64,000 nt of DNA from an uncultured Eubacteriales bacterium (lineage in GTDB: Bacteria; Bacillota; Clostridia; Oscillospirales; CAG-272). The translations under genes and the position numbers were made by a program. Positions 1-8,511 of the stretch are shown piece after piece (the stretch's first letter is position 1; every line of letters starts with the position of its first letter). Location: contig CAKSSY010000003.1 in NCBI GenBank assembly GCA_934489945.1, forward strand, positions 1-64,000. The letters run 5' to 3'. A model generated the notes under the pieces. The model had not been told where the DNA came from. It ran no database searches and was given only the letters and a program-made list of their open reading frames with translations.

Positions 1-1465
1 GAGACATTGTCATGCCGGTGATTCCAAGTTCCATGAGAGCTTTTTTCAGAGGCTCAAACTTGGCTTCCTTGCAAATAATTTCAACTTTTGTGAATTTCGG
101 TGTGTCACTGTCGGACACGGCAACTTTCTTCACGGGAACCGCTTCGGTAATCGGTACCGTGCCCGAAATCGCAACTGCATCCGTGGGAATTTCCGTGTCA
201 CCGGTCAGAGTGTCGGGCAACATGGCAAATCCGGCATAAGCAGTGAGCAATCCGTGTTCCGAAACATCCAGTCCGGCAATTTCTTCTTCGGCAGAGGCTC
301 GCAGACCGATGGTGTGCTTGAGAATCAGAAATACTGCCGTAATTACAACGGTAACATAGGCGGCAACCGATACAACACCCAGGCTTTGTACGCCGAGGAA
401 ATGCCATCCGCCGCCGTAGAAAAGACCCTTTTCGGTAGAAGAACCGGTGGCAAACAGACCTGTCAGAATTGTGCCGAGTGCACCGCAGACACAGTGAACC
501 GAAATGGCTCCGACGGGATCATCGATTTTGGCAACCTTGTCAAAGAATTCTACTGCCAGAACAATGACAATTCCGAAAACAAGTCCCATAATTGCCGCGC
601 CGAGAGGGCTTACCGCATCGCATCCTGCCGTGATGCCGACAAGTCCGGCAAGAGCGGCGTTGTAGGTCATGGAAACATCGGGTTTTTTGTAGCGGATCCA
701 AGTAAAGATCAATGTGGTGCAACAAGCAACGGCTGCTGCCAGGTTTGTGTTGAAGAATACAAGTCCGGCTCTTTCCATCAGTTCATCAGAGTCAAGACCG
801 ACGGTGGACGCACCGTTGAAGCCGAACCAACAGAACCAAAGAATAAAGACACCCAATGCGGCGAATGTCAGATTGTGACCGAGAATGGCTTTCGGTTTGC
901 CGTTTTTATCGTATTTCCCGATACGCGGACCGAGGATTTTAGCACCGATGAGGGCGCAGATGCCACCTACCATATGTACGGCGGTCGAACCTGCAAAATC
1001 GTGGAATCCGAGTTGAGCCAACCAGCCGCCGCCCCAGATCCAGTGGCCGGAAATCGGGTAGATCAAAAGGGAAATTGCGGCGGAATAGATACAGTATGCG
1101 GAAAACTTCGTTCTTTCCGCCATGGCACCCGAAACAATGGTTGCCGAAGTGGCACAGAAAACCGTTTGGAATATGGCATATGCCCAAAGCGGAACACCGG
1201 CGGGAAGAATCGCCGAATAATCCTTCATGATAAGCGGATCAATCCAACCGAACAGAGCATTTCCCGTTCCGAACATGATACCGAATCCGATAAGCCAGAA
1301 ACACGGCGTGCCGATGCAGAAATCCATCAGATTCTTCATCAGAATATTGCCTGTGTTTTTTGCACGGGTGAAACCCGCTTCACACATGGAAAAACCGGCT
1401 TGCATAAAGAATACAAGAGCGGCACCGAGCAACACCCAAAGTGTATTTACCGGACTGAAAGACAT
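1..1465 (-). CDS. amt: Ammonium transporter (Amt) with C-terminal P-II domain, partial
   Basis: Membrane channel of the Amt/MEP/Rh family that brings ammonium to the neighbouring glutamine synthetases. Start is the ATG at 1463-1465 behind AAAGGGG. The frame is open to the window edge, so the end is missing. Near the N-terminus it reads NTLWVLLGAALVFFMQAGFS followed by CEAGFTRAKNTGNI, as in Amt proteins. The cytoplasmic tail signature GLDVSEHGLLTAYAGF appears around 230-280. After a linker of roughly 45 residues the same frame continues into TKVEIICKEAKFEPLKKA and LGITGMTMS, which resembles the first strand and helix of a GlnB/GlnK P-II protein. I therefore read it as an Amt-PII fusion. It lies 27 bp downstream of glnN and is probably cotranscribed. 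Confidence 0.93.
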   Translation of the reverse strand, partial: MSFSPVNTLWVLLGAALVFFMQAGFSMCEAGFTRAKNTGNILMKNLMDFCIGTPCFWLIGFGIMFGTGNALFGWIDPLIMKDYSAILPAGVPLWAYAIFQTVFCATSATIVSGAMAERTKFSAYCIYSAAISLLIYPISGHWIWGGGWLAQLGFHDFAGSTAVHMVGGICALIGAKILGPRIGKYDKNGKPKAILGHNLTFAALGVFILWFCWFGFNGASTVGLDSDELMERAGLVFFNTNLAAAVACCTTLIFTWIRYKKPDVSMTYNAALAGLVGITAGCDAVSPLGAAIMGLVFGIVIVLAVEFFDKVAKIDDPVGAISVHCVCGALGTILTGLFATGSSTEKGLFYGGGWHFLGVQSLGVVSVAAYVTVVITAVFLILKHTIGLRASAEEEIAGLDVSEHGLLTAYAGFAMLPDTLTGDTEIPTDAVAISGTVPITEAVPVKKVAVSDSDTPKFTKVEIICKEAKFEPLKKALMELGITGMTMS

Positions 1466-1492
1466 AACAACCCCTTCTTTCTTTATTTTTGT

Positions 1493-3589
1493 TTACCGTA
1501 CACCGAACATCAGATCTTCGTAAGTCGGGAACGGCCAGTATTTCTTTGCCGTTAAGGTTTCGGCTTCGTCACAGATTACGCGGAGCTCTGCCATTTTACA
1601 CAAGATATGGTCGCGGATGAAGTTTGCGGCTTCTGTGATATCTCCGATCGTCTTATAGCGGATCAACTCTGCCTCAAGTGCCGAGATTGCCGCATCGGCT
1701 TCCTCGATGAGCCCGGACAGTTTTGTGATTGCGGAAAGCTCATGCGTGCAGGCAAGTGTCGGAAGAACCGATTTCTTTGTCGCGCAGGTTTCGGTCAGGT
1801 CCTTGACATAATCTTCAACTGCCGGAATAATCTCACGCCGTGCCATATCCACCATGGTAAGTCCTTCAATGTTTACGGTCTTGCAATAGTTTTCCAGCAT
1901 GATCTCATAACGGGAACGGATTTCCGCTTCCGAAAAGACTTTTTGAGCAAGGAGCATCTCGGTGTTTTTCTTTTCGAGAATGGTGGGCAGAGCATCGGGG
2001 GTAGTACGCAGATTGTGCAGACCGCGTTTTTCGGTTGCTTCACGAATCCAGGCATCGTCATAACCGTTGCCGTTGAAAATGATGCGTTTGTGTTCCTTGA
2101 TGGTTTTTTTGATCAGATCATGAAGAGCCGATTCAAAATCAGCCGCTTTTTCCAAGGTGTCCGCATAGATTTTCAGTGATTCGGCTACTGCCGCATTCAG
2201 CATGATGTTGGTGCAGGCAATGCTGTTTGACGAACCGAGCATACGGAATTCAAACTTGTTTCCTGTAAAGGCAAACGGGGAGGTGCGGTTACGGTCGGTG
2301 GTGTCGCGTGTGAATTTCGGGAGGACGTGAACACCGAGCTTCATGATCGTTTTTTCGGTTCCGGAGTACGCGGTGTCTTTTTCAATGGCATCCAGCACTG
2401 CGGTCAGTTCGTCACCGAGGAAAATGGAAACCACAGCAGGCGGTGCCTCGTTTGCGCCGAGACGGTGATCGTTTCCTGCAGTTGCGACCGAGAGACGCAA
2501 CAGATCGGCATAATCGTCGACCGCCTGAATGACCGCACAAAGGAACAGAAGAAACTGTGCATTTTCGTATGGAGTCTCACCCGGTGTAAGCAGGTTGACA
2601 CCGGTATCGGTTGCCATGGACCAGTTGTTGTGCTTGCCGGATCCGTTCACACCGGCAAAAGGTTTTTCATGAAGCAGACAGACAAGTCCGTGACGCGAGG
2701 CAACTTTCTGCATAATCTCCATAGTCAGTTGGTTGTGGTCGGTGGCAATGTTTGTTGTGGTGTATATCGGTGCCAGTTCGTGCTGTGCGGGGGCAACCTC
2801 ATTGTGTTCGGTCTTGGCAAGGATGCCGAGTTTCCACAACTCATCGTTCAGATCTGCCATATAAGCTGCAACTCTCGGCTTGATAACACCGAAATAATGG
2901 TCGTCAAGCTCCTGTCCTTTCGGCGGTTTGGCACCAAACAGCGTTCTGCCGGTCAGGATCAGATCCCGACGTTTTTCAAACATGGTTTTATCGACAAGGA
3001 AGTATTCCTGCTCGGGACCCACCGAGGTACGGACGCATTTGACATCCGTGTTACCGAACAATTTCAGAATCCGCATTGCCTGCTTGTTCAGTGCCTGCAT
3101 GGAACGAAGAAGCGGTGTTTTTTTATCGAGTGCTTCACCACCGTAAGAACAGAATGCGGTGGGAATGCAAAGTGTTTTGTCCTTGATAAAAGCGTAGGAA
3201 GTCGGGTCCCACGCGGTGTAGCCACGTGCTTCAAAAGTTGCACGAAGTCCGCCGGACGGGAACGAAGAGGCATCCGGTTCGCCTTTTATCAGTTCTTTTC
3301 CGGAGAACTCCATAATCACTCTGCCGTCGGGGGCGGGGCTGATAAAGCTGTCATGCTTTTCTGCAGTGATACCGGTTAAAGGCTGGAACCAATGGGTGAA
3401 ATGTGTGGCACCGAGACTTACTGCCCAGTCCTTCATTGCCGTTGCCACAGCATTGGCAACATCATTTTCAAGGCTTGCTCCTTCGTCGATGGTTTTTTTC
3501 AGAGAATGGTAGACATCCGCTGAGAGCATGGCTTTCATGACTCTGTCATCAAAGACGAGACTTCCGAATTCATCCGTTACTGTGTTCAT
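1493..3589 (-). CDS. glnN: Glutamine synthetase type III
   Basis: ATP-dependent cytosolic ligation of ammonium to glutamate. The 698-residue length and sequence are those of the GSIII (GlnN) family, about 700-730 residues, rather than the GSI family. Family-like stretches include [57 protein letters not shown] and [16 protein letters not shown], which carry substrate and metal ligands. The ATG at 3589 follows AGGAGAAAATC. The frame stays open 52 codons further upstream, but that stretch overlaps the leader hairpins and promoter, so I reject the longer start. It is first gene of a glnN-amt operon, divergent from the glutamate synthase operon. A second glutamine synthetase gene lies at 7268. 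Confidence 0.96.
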   Translation of the reverse strand: MNTVTDEFGSLVFDDRVMKAMLSADVYHSLKKTIDEGASLENDVANAVATAMKDWAVSLGATHFTHWFQPLTGITAEKHDSFISPAPDGRVIMEFSGKELIKGEPDASSFPSGGLRATFEARGYTAWDPTSYAFIKDKTLCIPTAFCSYGGEALDKKTPLLRSMQALNKQAMRILKLFGNTDVKCVRTSVGPEQEYFLVDKTMFEKRRDLILTGRTLFGAKPPKGQELDDHYFGVIKPRVAAYMADLNDELWKLGILAKTEHNEVAPAQHELAPIYTTTNIATDHNQLTMEIMQKVASRHGLVCLLHEKPFAGVNGSGKHNNWSMATDTGVNLLTPGETPYENAQFLLFLCAVIQAVDDYADLLRLSVATAGNDHRLGANEAPPAVVSIFLGDELTAVLDAIEKDTAYSGTEKTIMKLGVHVLPKFTRDTTDRNRTSPFAFTGNKFEFRMLGSSNSIACTNIMLNAAVAESLKIYADTLEKAADFESALHDLIKKTIKEHKRIIFNGNGYDDAWIREATEKRGLHNLRTTPDALPTILEKKNTEMLLAQKVFSEAEIRSRYEIMLENYCKTVNIEGLTMVDMARREIIPAVEDYVKDLTETCATKKSVLPTLACTHELSAITKLSGLIEEADAAISALEAELIRYKTIGDITEAANFIRDHILCKMAELRVICDEAETLTAKKYWPFPTYEDLMFGVR

Positions 3590-3606
3590 GATTTTCTCCT
3601 TTTCCA

Positions 3607-3652
3607 ATAAAAAATGGGCAACGGGGCTTGAAACACTCAAGACCCCATTGCC
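3607..3652 (-). terminator. Terminator-like hairpin in the glnN leader
   Basis: On the minus strand, GGCAATGGGG, a short CTTGA/TCAAG inner stem and CCCCGTTGCC form a long stem-loop, followed at once by CATTTTTTATT. It lies between the promoter and the glnN ribosome binding site. That is the layout of a transcription attenuator. Hairpin and T-run are seen; attenuation is inferred. Confidence 0.7.
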
Positions 3653-3663
3653 TTGCAAAATAC

Positions 3664-3697
3664 AAAAAGCGTCGGAAAACCTTTGTTTTCCAGACGC
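3664..3697 (-). promoter_or_regulatory. First leader hairpin of glnN mRNA
   Basis: On the minus strand GCGTC-T-GGAAAAC, loop AAAG, GTTTTCC-GACGC is a near-perfect 13-bp stem, followed by TTTTT. It starts roughly a dozen nucleotides after the expected transcription start and precedes the terminator-like hairpin. It may be an early terminator or the RNA target of the ANTAR protein encoded at 8512. Its loop does not clearly show the A1/G4 hexaloop reported for ANTAR targets, so the link is only contextual. Confidence 0.5.
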
Positions 3698-3716
3698 CCT
3701 TGCCTGTATGTGGCGT

Positions 3717-3745
3717 ATTATACTACGGGATTTTCGATTTGTCAA
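3717..3745 (-). promoter_or_regulatory. Promoter of glnN-amt
   Basis: Minus-strand TTGACA at 3740-3745 and TATAAT at 3717-3722 with a 17-bp spacer, a perfect sigma-A consensus. Expected start near 3710. The 10-mer TTTTCGATTT occurs on the plus strand at 3731-3740 and again at 3751-3760, bracketing the -35 box with a 20-bp period. Confidence 0.85.
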
Positions 3746-3762
3746 TACCTTTTTCGATTTTT

Positions 3763-3780
3763 TTTGAAAATTTTTTCAAA
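3763..3780. promoter_or_regulatory. 18-bp palindrome between the divergent nitrogen promoters
   Basis: TTTGAAAA-TT-TTTTCAAA is a perfect inverted repeat (8-2-8). It sits between the -35 boxes of the two divergent promoters, 4 bp upstream of the rightward -35. The position suits an operator for a regulator acting on both operons. It is AT-rich, so chance occurrence is possible. No regulator can be named. Confidence 0.45.
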
Positions 3781-3784
3781 GTGC

Positions 3785-3813
3785 TTGACAAGCCGGGAAA
3801 TATGATGTATAAT
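3785..3813 (+). promoter_or_regulatory. Promoter of the glutamate synthase-glnA-ANTAR operon
   Basis: TTGACA at 3785-3790 and TATAAT at 3808-3813, 17-bp spacer. Expected transcription start near 3820. Divergent from the glnN promoter, with 39 bp between the two -35 boxes. Confidence 0.85.
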
Positions 3814-3826
3814 CCCAATCATGAGC

Positions 3827-3873
3827 AAAGACGTTCATATAGATGGGAAACCATCTTTATGAACGTCTTTTTG
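3827..3873 (+). terminator. Terminator-like hairpin in the glutamate synthase leader
   Basis: AAAGACGTTCATA plus TAGATGG, loop GAAA, then CCATCTT plus TATGAACGTCTTT forms a stem of about 19 bp, followed by TTTTTG. It starts almost at the expected 5' end of the mRNA and precedes the first gene. It looks like an attenuator; a stabilising 5' hairpin is an alternative. The ATG at 3859 lies inside it and is not a plausible start. Confidence 0.6.
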
Positions 3874-3897
3874 TTTGTTCGGAAAGGAAATACTACT

Positions 3898-4992
3898 ATG
3901 TTGAAAAAAGAAGGTCAGGTGCGTATCCCCTCGGGATGTGCGATAGCGGCAGTCATATCCAAGGAAGGAAAAAGAATGACGGGGGAGACCATTATAAGCG
4001 GAATGCTTCCGATGCACGATCGATCCAACGGACTCGGAGGTGGCTTTGCCGGGTACGGAATTTATCCTGAATATCGGGAATTCTATGCCTTGCACATCTT
4101 TTTTGACGACCGCACTGCCATGACGGAATGTGAAGCCTTTCTGGTGGACAGTTTTGAGGTTGTAAAAGATGAAAACATACCGATCAGAAAGATTCCCGAG
4201 ATTACCGATTTGCCGATTATACGAAGATATTTTGTTGCTCCGTTGTCCTCTGTACTTTCACGGCTTCAGTTGGATGAGAAGGAATATGTTGCCCGGATCG
4301 TAATGAAAATCAATACGGAAATGAAGGGGGCTTACGTTTTTTCGAGCGGGAAGAATATGGGGGCGTTCAAGGCGGTCGGATTTCCCGAGGATGTCGGTCG
4401 CTTTTACCGCTTGGAGGAATATGAGGGATATTCATGGACGGCACACGGTCGTTACCCGACCAATACACCGGGCTGGTGGGGGGGTGCACATCCGTTTGGT
4501 CTTCTTGATGTTTCGGTTGTACATAACGGCGAAATATCTTCTTATGATGCCAATCGTCGTTATATTGAGATGTTCGGTTACAAATGCAATCTGCAGACCG
4601 ACACAGAGGTTATTACCTATATTGCCGACTATCTGCTCAGGCGGCAAGGACTGACCCCGGAGGAACTCGCGTCTGTCATTGCCGCACCGTTTTGGAGTAC
4701 AATAGAGCGAAAAGAAGAGAAAGAGGCGGAACAACTTACTTATCTTCGCAAGGTGTATTCCGAGTTGCTGATTACCGGTCCGTTTTCCATTATTTTGGGG
4801 TTTACGGGGGGACTTATGGCATTGAATGACCGTTTGAAGCTTCGGTCTATGGTGGTTGCCGAAAAGGATGACCGTGTGTATATTGCCAGTGAGGAAGCGG
4901 CAATCCGAAAAATGGAACCCGATGCCAAGGACTTTTATGCTCCCGGCGGAGGCGAACCGATTCTTGTCAAAGTGAAAGAAGGTGCATTCTGA
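3898..4992 (+). CDS. Glutamate synthase, glutamine amidotransferase (class II) subunit
   Basis: Hydrolyses glutamine to supply ammonia to the glutamate synthase core. The 364-residue protein matches the stand-alone amidotransferase domain of archaeal-type split glutamate synthase. Ntn-type features are SGCAIAAV near residue 13, where the cysteine would become the N-terminal nucleophile after propeptide removal, and TAHGRYPTNTPGWWGGAHPF and VVHNGEISSYDANR, which bind glutamine in this fold. ATG 3898 is chosen because upstream ATGs lie in the leader hairpin. Its TGA overlaps the ATG of the next gene, so the two are translationally coupled. Residues 11-16 before the cysteine imply a short propeptide, which is inference. 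Confidence 0.9.
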   Translation: MLKKEGQVRIPSGCAIAAVISKEGKRMTGETIISGMLPMHDRSNGLGGGFAGYGIYPEYREFYALHIFFDDRTAMTECEAFLVDSFEVVKDENIPIRKIPEITDLPIIRRYFVAPLSSVLSRLQLDEKEYVARIVMKINTEMKGAYVFSSGKNMGAFKAVGFPEDVGRFYRLEEYEGYSWTAHGRYPTNTPGWWGGAHPFGLLDVSVVHNGEISSYDANRRYIEMFGYKCNLQTDTEVITYIADYLLRRQGLTPEELASVIAAPFWSTIERKEEKEAEQLTYLRKVYSELLITGPFSIILGFTGGLMALNDRLKLRSMVVAEKDDRVYIASEEAAIRKMEPDAKDFYAPGGGEPILVKVKEGAF

Positions 4993-6497
4993 TGGAGGGA
5001 ATGTATATGGTTCCCGAATTTGAGGTGGTAAGAAACTCTGACCGTTGTGTTTCCTGCCGCGTTTGCGAACGACAGTGTGCGAACGGTGTTCATACTTATG
5101 ATGTCGACGGCAAAAGGATGCTTGCCGATGAGGCGAAGTGTGTGAATTGTCAGAGATGCGTCGTCTTCTGTCCGACGCACGCATTGAAGATTGTAAAAAA
5201 TGATGGTGTTTTTCGTGAAAATGCCAACTGGCAGAGCGATACCATAAAGGAAATTTACAAACAGGCGGCGAGCGGAGGCGTTCTTCTTTCGTCCATGGGC
5301 AATCCGAAACCGTTGCCGGTCTATTGGGATAAAATTCTGATCAATGCGTCACAGGTTACCAATCCGTCGATCGACCCTTTGCGCGAACCGATGGAAACCC
5401 GTGTGTTTCTCGGGAAAAAACCAAATAAGATCACACGAAGAGCAGACGGTTCACTGGATACGACACTGTCGCCGCAGATTGAACTGACAATGCCGGTTTT
5501 GTTTTCGGCAATGAGCTATGGCTCCATCAGTTACAACGCACATGAGAGTCTGGCGCGTGCCGCTGCCAAACTCGGAATTTGTTACAACACGGGAGAGGGA
5601 GGATTGCACGAAGATTTTTACGATTACGGCGAACATACGATTGTGCAGGTCGCATCGGGACGCTTTGGTGTTCACGAAGCCTATCTGAATGCGGGCGCGG
5701 CAATTGAGATCAAGATGGGGCAGGGAGCCAAGCCCGGTATCGGAGGGCATTTGCCGGGAACAAAAATTGTCGGCGATGTTTCACGAACCAGAATGATTCC
5801 GGAAGGGTCCGATGCGATTTCGCCTGCACCGCACCATGATATTTATTCAATTGAAGATTTACGCCAGTTGGTCTATTCTCTGAAGGAGGCAACGCAGTAT
5901 CAAAAGCCCGTGATTGTCAAGGTGGCAGCAGTCCATAATATTGCGGCAATTGCAAGCGGAATTGCGCGAAGTGGTGCCGACATCATTGCCATTGACGGTT
6001 TTCGCGGCGGCACCGGAGCGGCACCGACCAGAATCCGGGACAATGTCGGAATTCCGATTGAATTGGCGTTGGCGGCAGTAGATACAAGGCTCCGCGATGA
6101 AGGGATACGGAATCACGTTTCACTTATCGTTGGCGGAAGCATTCGGAGTGCGGCGGATGTAGTCAAGGCAATTGCCCTTGGAGCCGATGCCTGCTATGTG
6201 GCTACGGCGGCGTTACTTGCCCTCGGATGCCACTTGTGTCGGACCTGTCAGAGCGGAAAATGCAACTGGGGGATAGCGACACAGCGTCCGGAACTGGTAA
6301 AGCGGCTGGATCCCGATATCGGATGCGAACGTCTGGTCAATCTGATGACAGCATGGCGTCATGAGATCAAAGAACTGATGGGAGGCATGGGGATTAACTC
6401 GATTGAAGCACTTCGCGGAAACCGTCTGATGCTGCGAGGAATCGGGTTGAACGAAAAAGAACTCGAAATACTCGGAATACGACACGCGGGAGAATAA
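4992..6497 (+). CDS. gltB: Glutamate synthase, FMN/Fe-S synthase subunit with N-terminal ferredoxin domain
   Basis: Reductively transfers ammonia to 2-oxoglutarate to give glutamate. The N-terminus carries two [4Fe-4S] motifs, CVSCRVCERQC and CVNCQRCVVFC (residues about 18-65). It is followed by the FMN-binding synthase barrel, with MSYGSISYNAHESLARAAAK, YNTGEGGLHEDF, GQGAKPGIGGHLPG and IAIDGFRGGTGAAPT. A C-terminal CHLCRTCQSGKC supplies a 3Fe-4S-type cluster. 501 residues is usual for the archaeal-type GltB. No GltD-like NAD(P)H subunit is encoded nearby, so the electron donor may be ferredoxin through the N-terminal clusters (inference). Confidence 0.93.
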   Translation: MEGMYMVPEFEVVRNSDRCVSCRVCERQCANGVHTYDVDGKRMLADEAKCVNCQRCVVFCPTHALKIVKNDGVFRENANWQSDTIKEIYKQAASGGVLLSSMGNPKPLPVYWDKILINASQVTNPSIDPLREPMETRVFLGKKPNKITRRADGSLDTTLSPQIELTMPVLFSAMSYGSISYNAHESLARAAAKLGICYNTGEGGLHEDFYDYGEHTIVQVASGRFGVHEAYLNAGAAIEIKMGQGAKPGIGGHLPGTKIVGDVSRTRMIPEGSDAISPAPHHDIYSIEDLRQLVYSLKEATQYQKPVIVKVAAVHNIAAIASGIARSGADIIAIDGFRGGTGAAPTRIRDNVGIPIELALAAVDTRLRDEGIRNHVSLIVGGSIRSAADVVKAIALGADACYVATAALLALGCHLCRTCQSGKCNWGIATQRPELVKRLDPDIGCERLVNLMTAWRHEIKELMGGMGINSIEALRGNRLMLRGIGLNEKELEILGIRHAGE

Positions 6498-6531
6498 AAA
6501 ATGTTTGAAATTTGAAAGAAGGTGTGGTATA

Positions 6532-7248
6532 ATGATAGATGCAAACGGACTTGATTTTTCCGAACTGAATGACAGAATACGGGCGGACGATTCGGATTGT
6601 GTCATTCGGAAGTGTCTGGGACAGCGTTTTCTTGCCGCGGGCATGAGCGGTAAACATATTGTTATTGACGGAATTCCCGGAAATGCACTTGGAGCTTATC
6701 TTGCGGGAGCCGATATTACCGTGAACGGCAACGCACAGGATGCCGTTGGAGATACTATGAACAGCGGCGAGATCGTAATTCACGGAAATATCGGCGATGC
6801 GGCAGGATATGCTATGCGAGGCGGTGCAATTTATGCTTGCGGAAACGCCGGGTATCGGGCGGGAATTCATATGAAGGAATATAAAGACACCAAACCTGTC
6901 ATCGTGATCGGCGGCAGAGCGGGAAGTTTTCTCGGGGAGTATCAGGCGGGCGGTATAATTCTTGTTCTTGGGCTTCATCGGGACGGAAAACCGATTGTCG
7001 GAAATTTTCCATGCACCGGTATGCACGGCGGAAAAATGATTCTGCGCGGAAAAGCGGAGAGTGTTGTATTTCCGAAACAGGTCAATCTGCGAATTGCGGA
7101 CAGTCGCGATATGACGGAAATTGTGCCGTATATTCAAAAGTTCTGTTCTTATTTCGGATATGATGAGAGAGCTTTGATAGAAGATTCATATACGGTGATA
7201 ACACCGGACAGCAAAAACCCGTATAAACAAATGTATGTCGCAAATTAG
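6532..7248 (+). CDS. Glutamate synthase GXGXG-domain subunit
   Basis: This 239-residue protein is the detached C-terminal beta-helix domain (GXGXG, glutamate synthase alpha subunit domain 3). It has serial repeats such as GKHIVIDGIPGNALGAYLAG, GEIVIHGNIGDAAGYAMRGG and IYACGNAGYRAGIHMKEY. In full-length GltB this domain holds the amidotransferase and synthase domains together around the ammonia channel. The ATG at 6532 follows GAAAGAAGG. An in-frame TTG at 6505 is less likely. With the two preceding genes it completes a three-part synthase. Confidence 0.9.
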   Translation: MIDANGLDFSELNDRIRADDSDCVIRKCLGQRFLAAGMSGKHIVIDGIPGNALGAYLAGADITVNGNAQDAVGDTMNSGEIVIHGNIGDAAGYAMRGGAIYACGNAGYRAGIHMKEYKDTKPVIVIGGRAGSFLGEYQAGGIILVLGLHRDGKPIVGNFPCTGMHGGKMILRGKAESVVFPKQVNLRIADSRDMTEIVPYIQKFCSYFGYDERALIEDSYTVITPDSKNPYKQMYVAN

Positions 7249-7267
7249 CATGGATCGGGAGGATAAC

Positions 7268-8482
7268 ATGAAGTATTCAAAAGACGAAGTATTGCAGTAT
7301 GTCGCGGAGGAGGATGTGAAATTTATCCGCCTTGCGTTTTGCGATGTTTTCGGAAAGCCGAAAAATATATCCATTATGCCGGATGAATTGCCCCGGGCAT
7401 TTGAGACGGGGATTGCCTTTGATGCTTCGGCAGTTTCGGGTTTCGGCGGCGAGATTCATTCCGATCTCTTCCTTCATCCCGATCCGGCAACGCTGTCGGT
7501 GTTGCCGTGGAGACCGGAGCATGGCAAGGTGGTTCGGATGTTCTGTACGATTCGGCGTGCGGATGGAAGAGAGTTTGAAGCCGACACCAGAACGATTTTG
7601 AAAAAAGCGATTGCGGATGCCGAAGCGGAAGGCGTGTACTTCTCATTTGGGTCGGAAATGGAATTTTACTTGTTCCGACGGGATGAGAACGGAGAACCGA
7701 CTGCTGTTCCGTATGACAACGCCGGATATATGGATATTGCACCGGAGGATAAGGGCGAGAATGTTCGCCGTGAGATATGCCTTACGCTTGAGAGAATGGG
7801 AATAAAGCCTGAAAGTTCGCATCATGAGGAAGGACCCGGACAGAACGAAATTGATTTTCGTTACTCCGATCCGCTTACTGCGGCAGATAATGCCGTCACC
7901 TTCCGAACCGTTGTCAATACGGTTTCGGCACGAAACGGATTGTATGCGGACTTTTCGCCAAAGCCGATTTCCGACAAAGCCGGAAATGGAATGCACATCA
8001 ATATTTCCGTCAAAGAAAATGATAAGTCTGATATGTTGCCGCGTGTGATTGCGGGAATATTGAATCATATTGCGGAAATTACGGTGTTTTTGAACACGGA
8101 CGAGAAATCGTATGAACGGTTTGGAAAATGCAAGGCACCGCGCTATATTTCATGGTCGGCGGAGAATCGTTCGCAATTGATTCGTATTCCGGCGGCGACC
8201 GGGGAATACCGACGTGCCGAATTGCGTTCTCCCGATCCGATGTGCAATCCTTATCTTGCTTTTGCACTTTTGATACGGGTGGGACTGGACGGAATCCGAA
8301 AGGCATCGGTATTGCCTCCTCCAACCGATCTGGATCTTTATCACGCGGACAATGAAGTGACTGAAAAGCTCGGGCTTTTGCCACAAACGTTGTCGGAAGC
8401 CGGAAAAGCCGCATCGGAAAGTGAATTTATTCGGAGCTGTTTGTCCCGGAGTGTTCTCGCACATTATACAGATACAAAATAA
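7268..8482 (+). CDS. glnA: Glutamine synthetase type I, short
   Basis: Second glutamine synthetase, downstream of the glutamate synthase genes, giving a GS-GOGAT operon. GSI motifs are present: FGSEMEFYLF, PEDKGENVRREI, SHHEEGPGQNEIDFRYSDP, NGMHINIS, RIPAATGEYRRAELRSPDP and NPYLAFALLI. The ATG at 7268 follows GGGAGGATAAC; an in-frame ATG 33 bp upstream lacks this. At 404 residues it is about 40 shorter than Bacillus-type GlnA. The loss is mainly at the C-terminus, where the usual helical tail ending in a WE-rich segment is absent. That tail contributes to dodecamer packing and regulation in the GSI-alpha group, so regulation may differ (inference). Confidence 0.93.
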   Translation: MKYSKDEVLQYVAEEDVKFIRLAFCDVFGKPKNISIMPDELPRAFETGIAFDASAVSGFGGEIHSDLFLHPDPATLSVLPWRPEHGKVVRMFCTIRRADGREFEADTRTILKKAIADAEAEGVYFSFGSEMEFYLFRRDENGEPTAVPYDNAGYMDIAPEDKGENVRREICLTLERMGIKPESSHHEEGPGQNEIDFRYSDPLTAADNAVTFRTVVNTVSARNGLYADFSPKPISDKAGNGMHINISVKENDKSDMLPRVIAGILNHIAEITVFLNTDEKSYERFGKCKAPRYISWSAENRSQLIRIPAATGEYRRAELRSPDPMCNPYLAFALLIRVGLDGIRKASVLPPPTDLDLYHADNEVTEKLGLLPQTLSEAGKAASESEFIRSCLSRSVLAHYTDTK

Positions 8483-8511
8483 TTTCAATATCGGACAAGG
8501 AGGTACGTGAC

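Noticed and set aside
254..1555. 433-codon open frame on the plus strand
   Set aside because: It is antisense to the ammonium transporter and glnN end; the minus frame has clear Amt motifs, the plus frame has none.
2327..3379. 350-codon plus-strand frame inside glnN
   Set aside because: Cysteine-rich nonsense translation antisense to a well-conserved glutamine synthetase III.
3590..3745. N-terminal extension of glnN by 52 codons
   Set aside because: It covers the leader hairpins, promoter -10 box and ribosome binding site; ATG 3589 has AGGAGA at correct spacing.
3859..3897. Upstream in-frame ATG for the amidotransferase subunit
   Set aside because: It lies in the descending arm of the leader hairpin and adds residues not found in the family.
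7976..8010. Asn in the GMHIN motif of GlnA as a lost catalytic His
   Set aside because: Gram-positive GSI-alpha enzymes commonly have GMHxN here, so it is normal.
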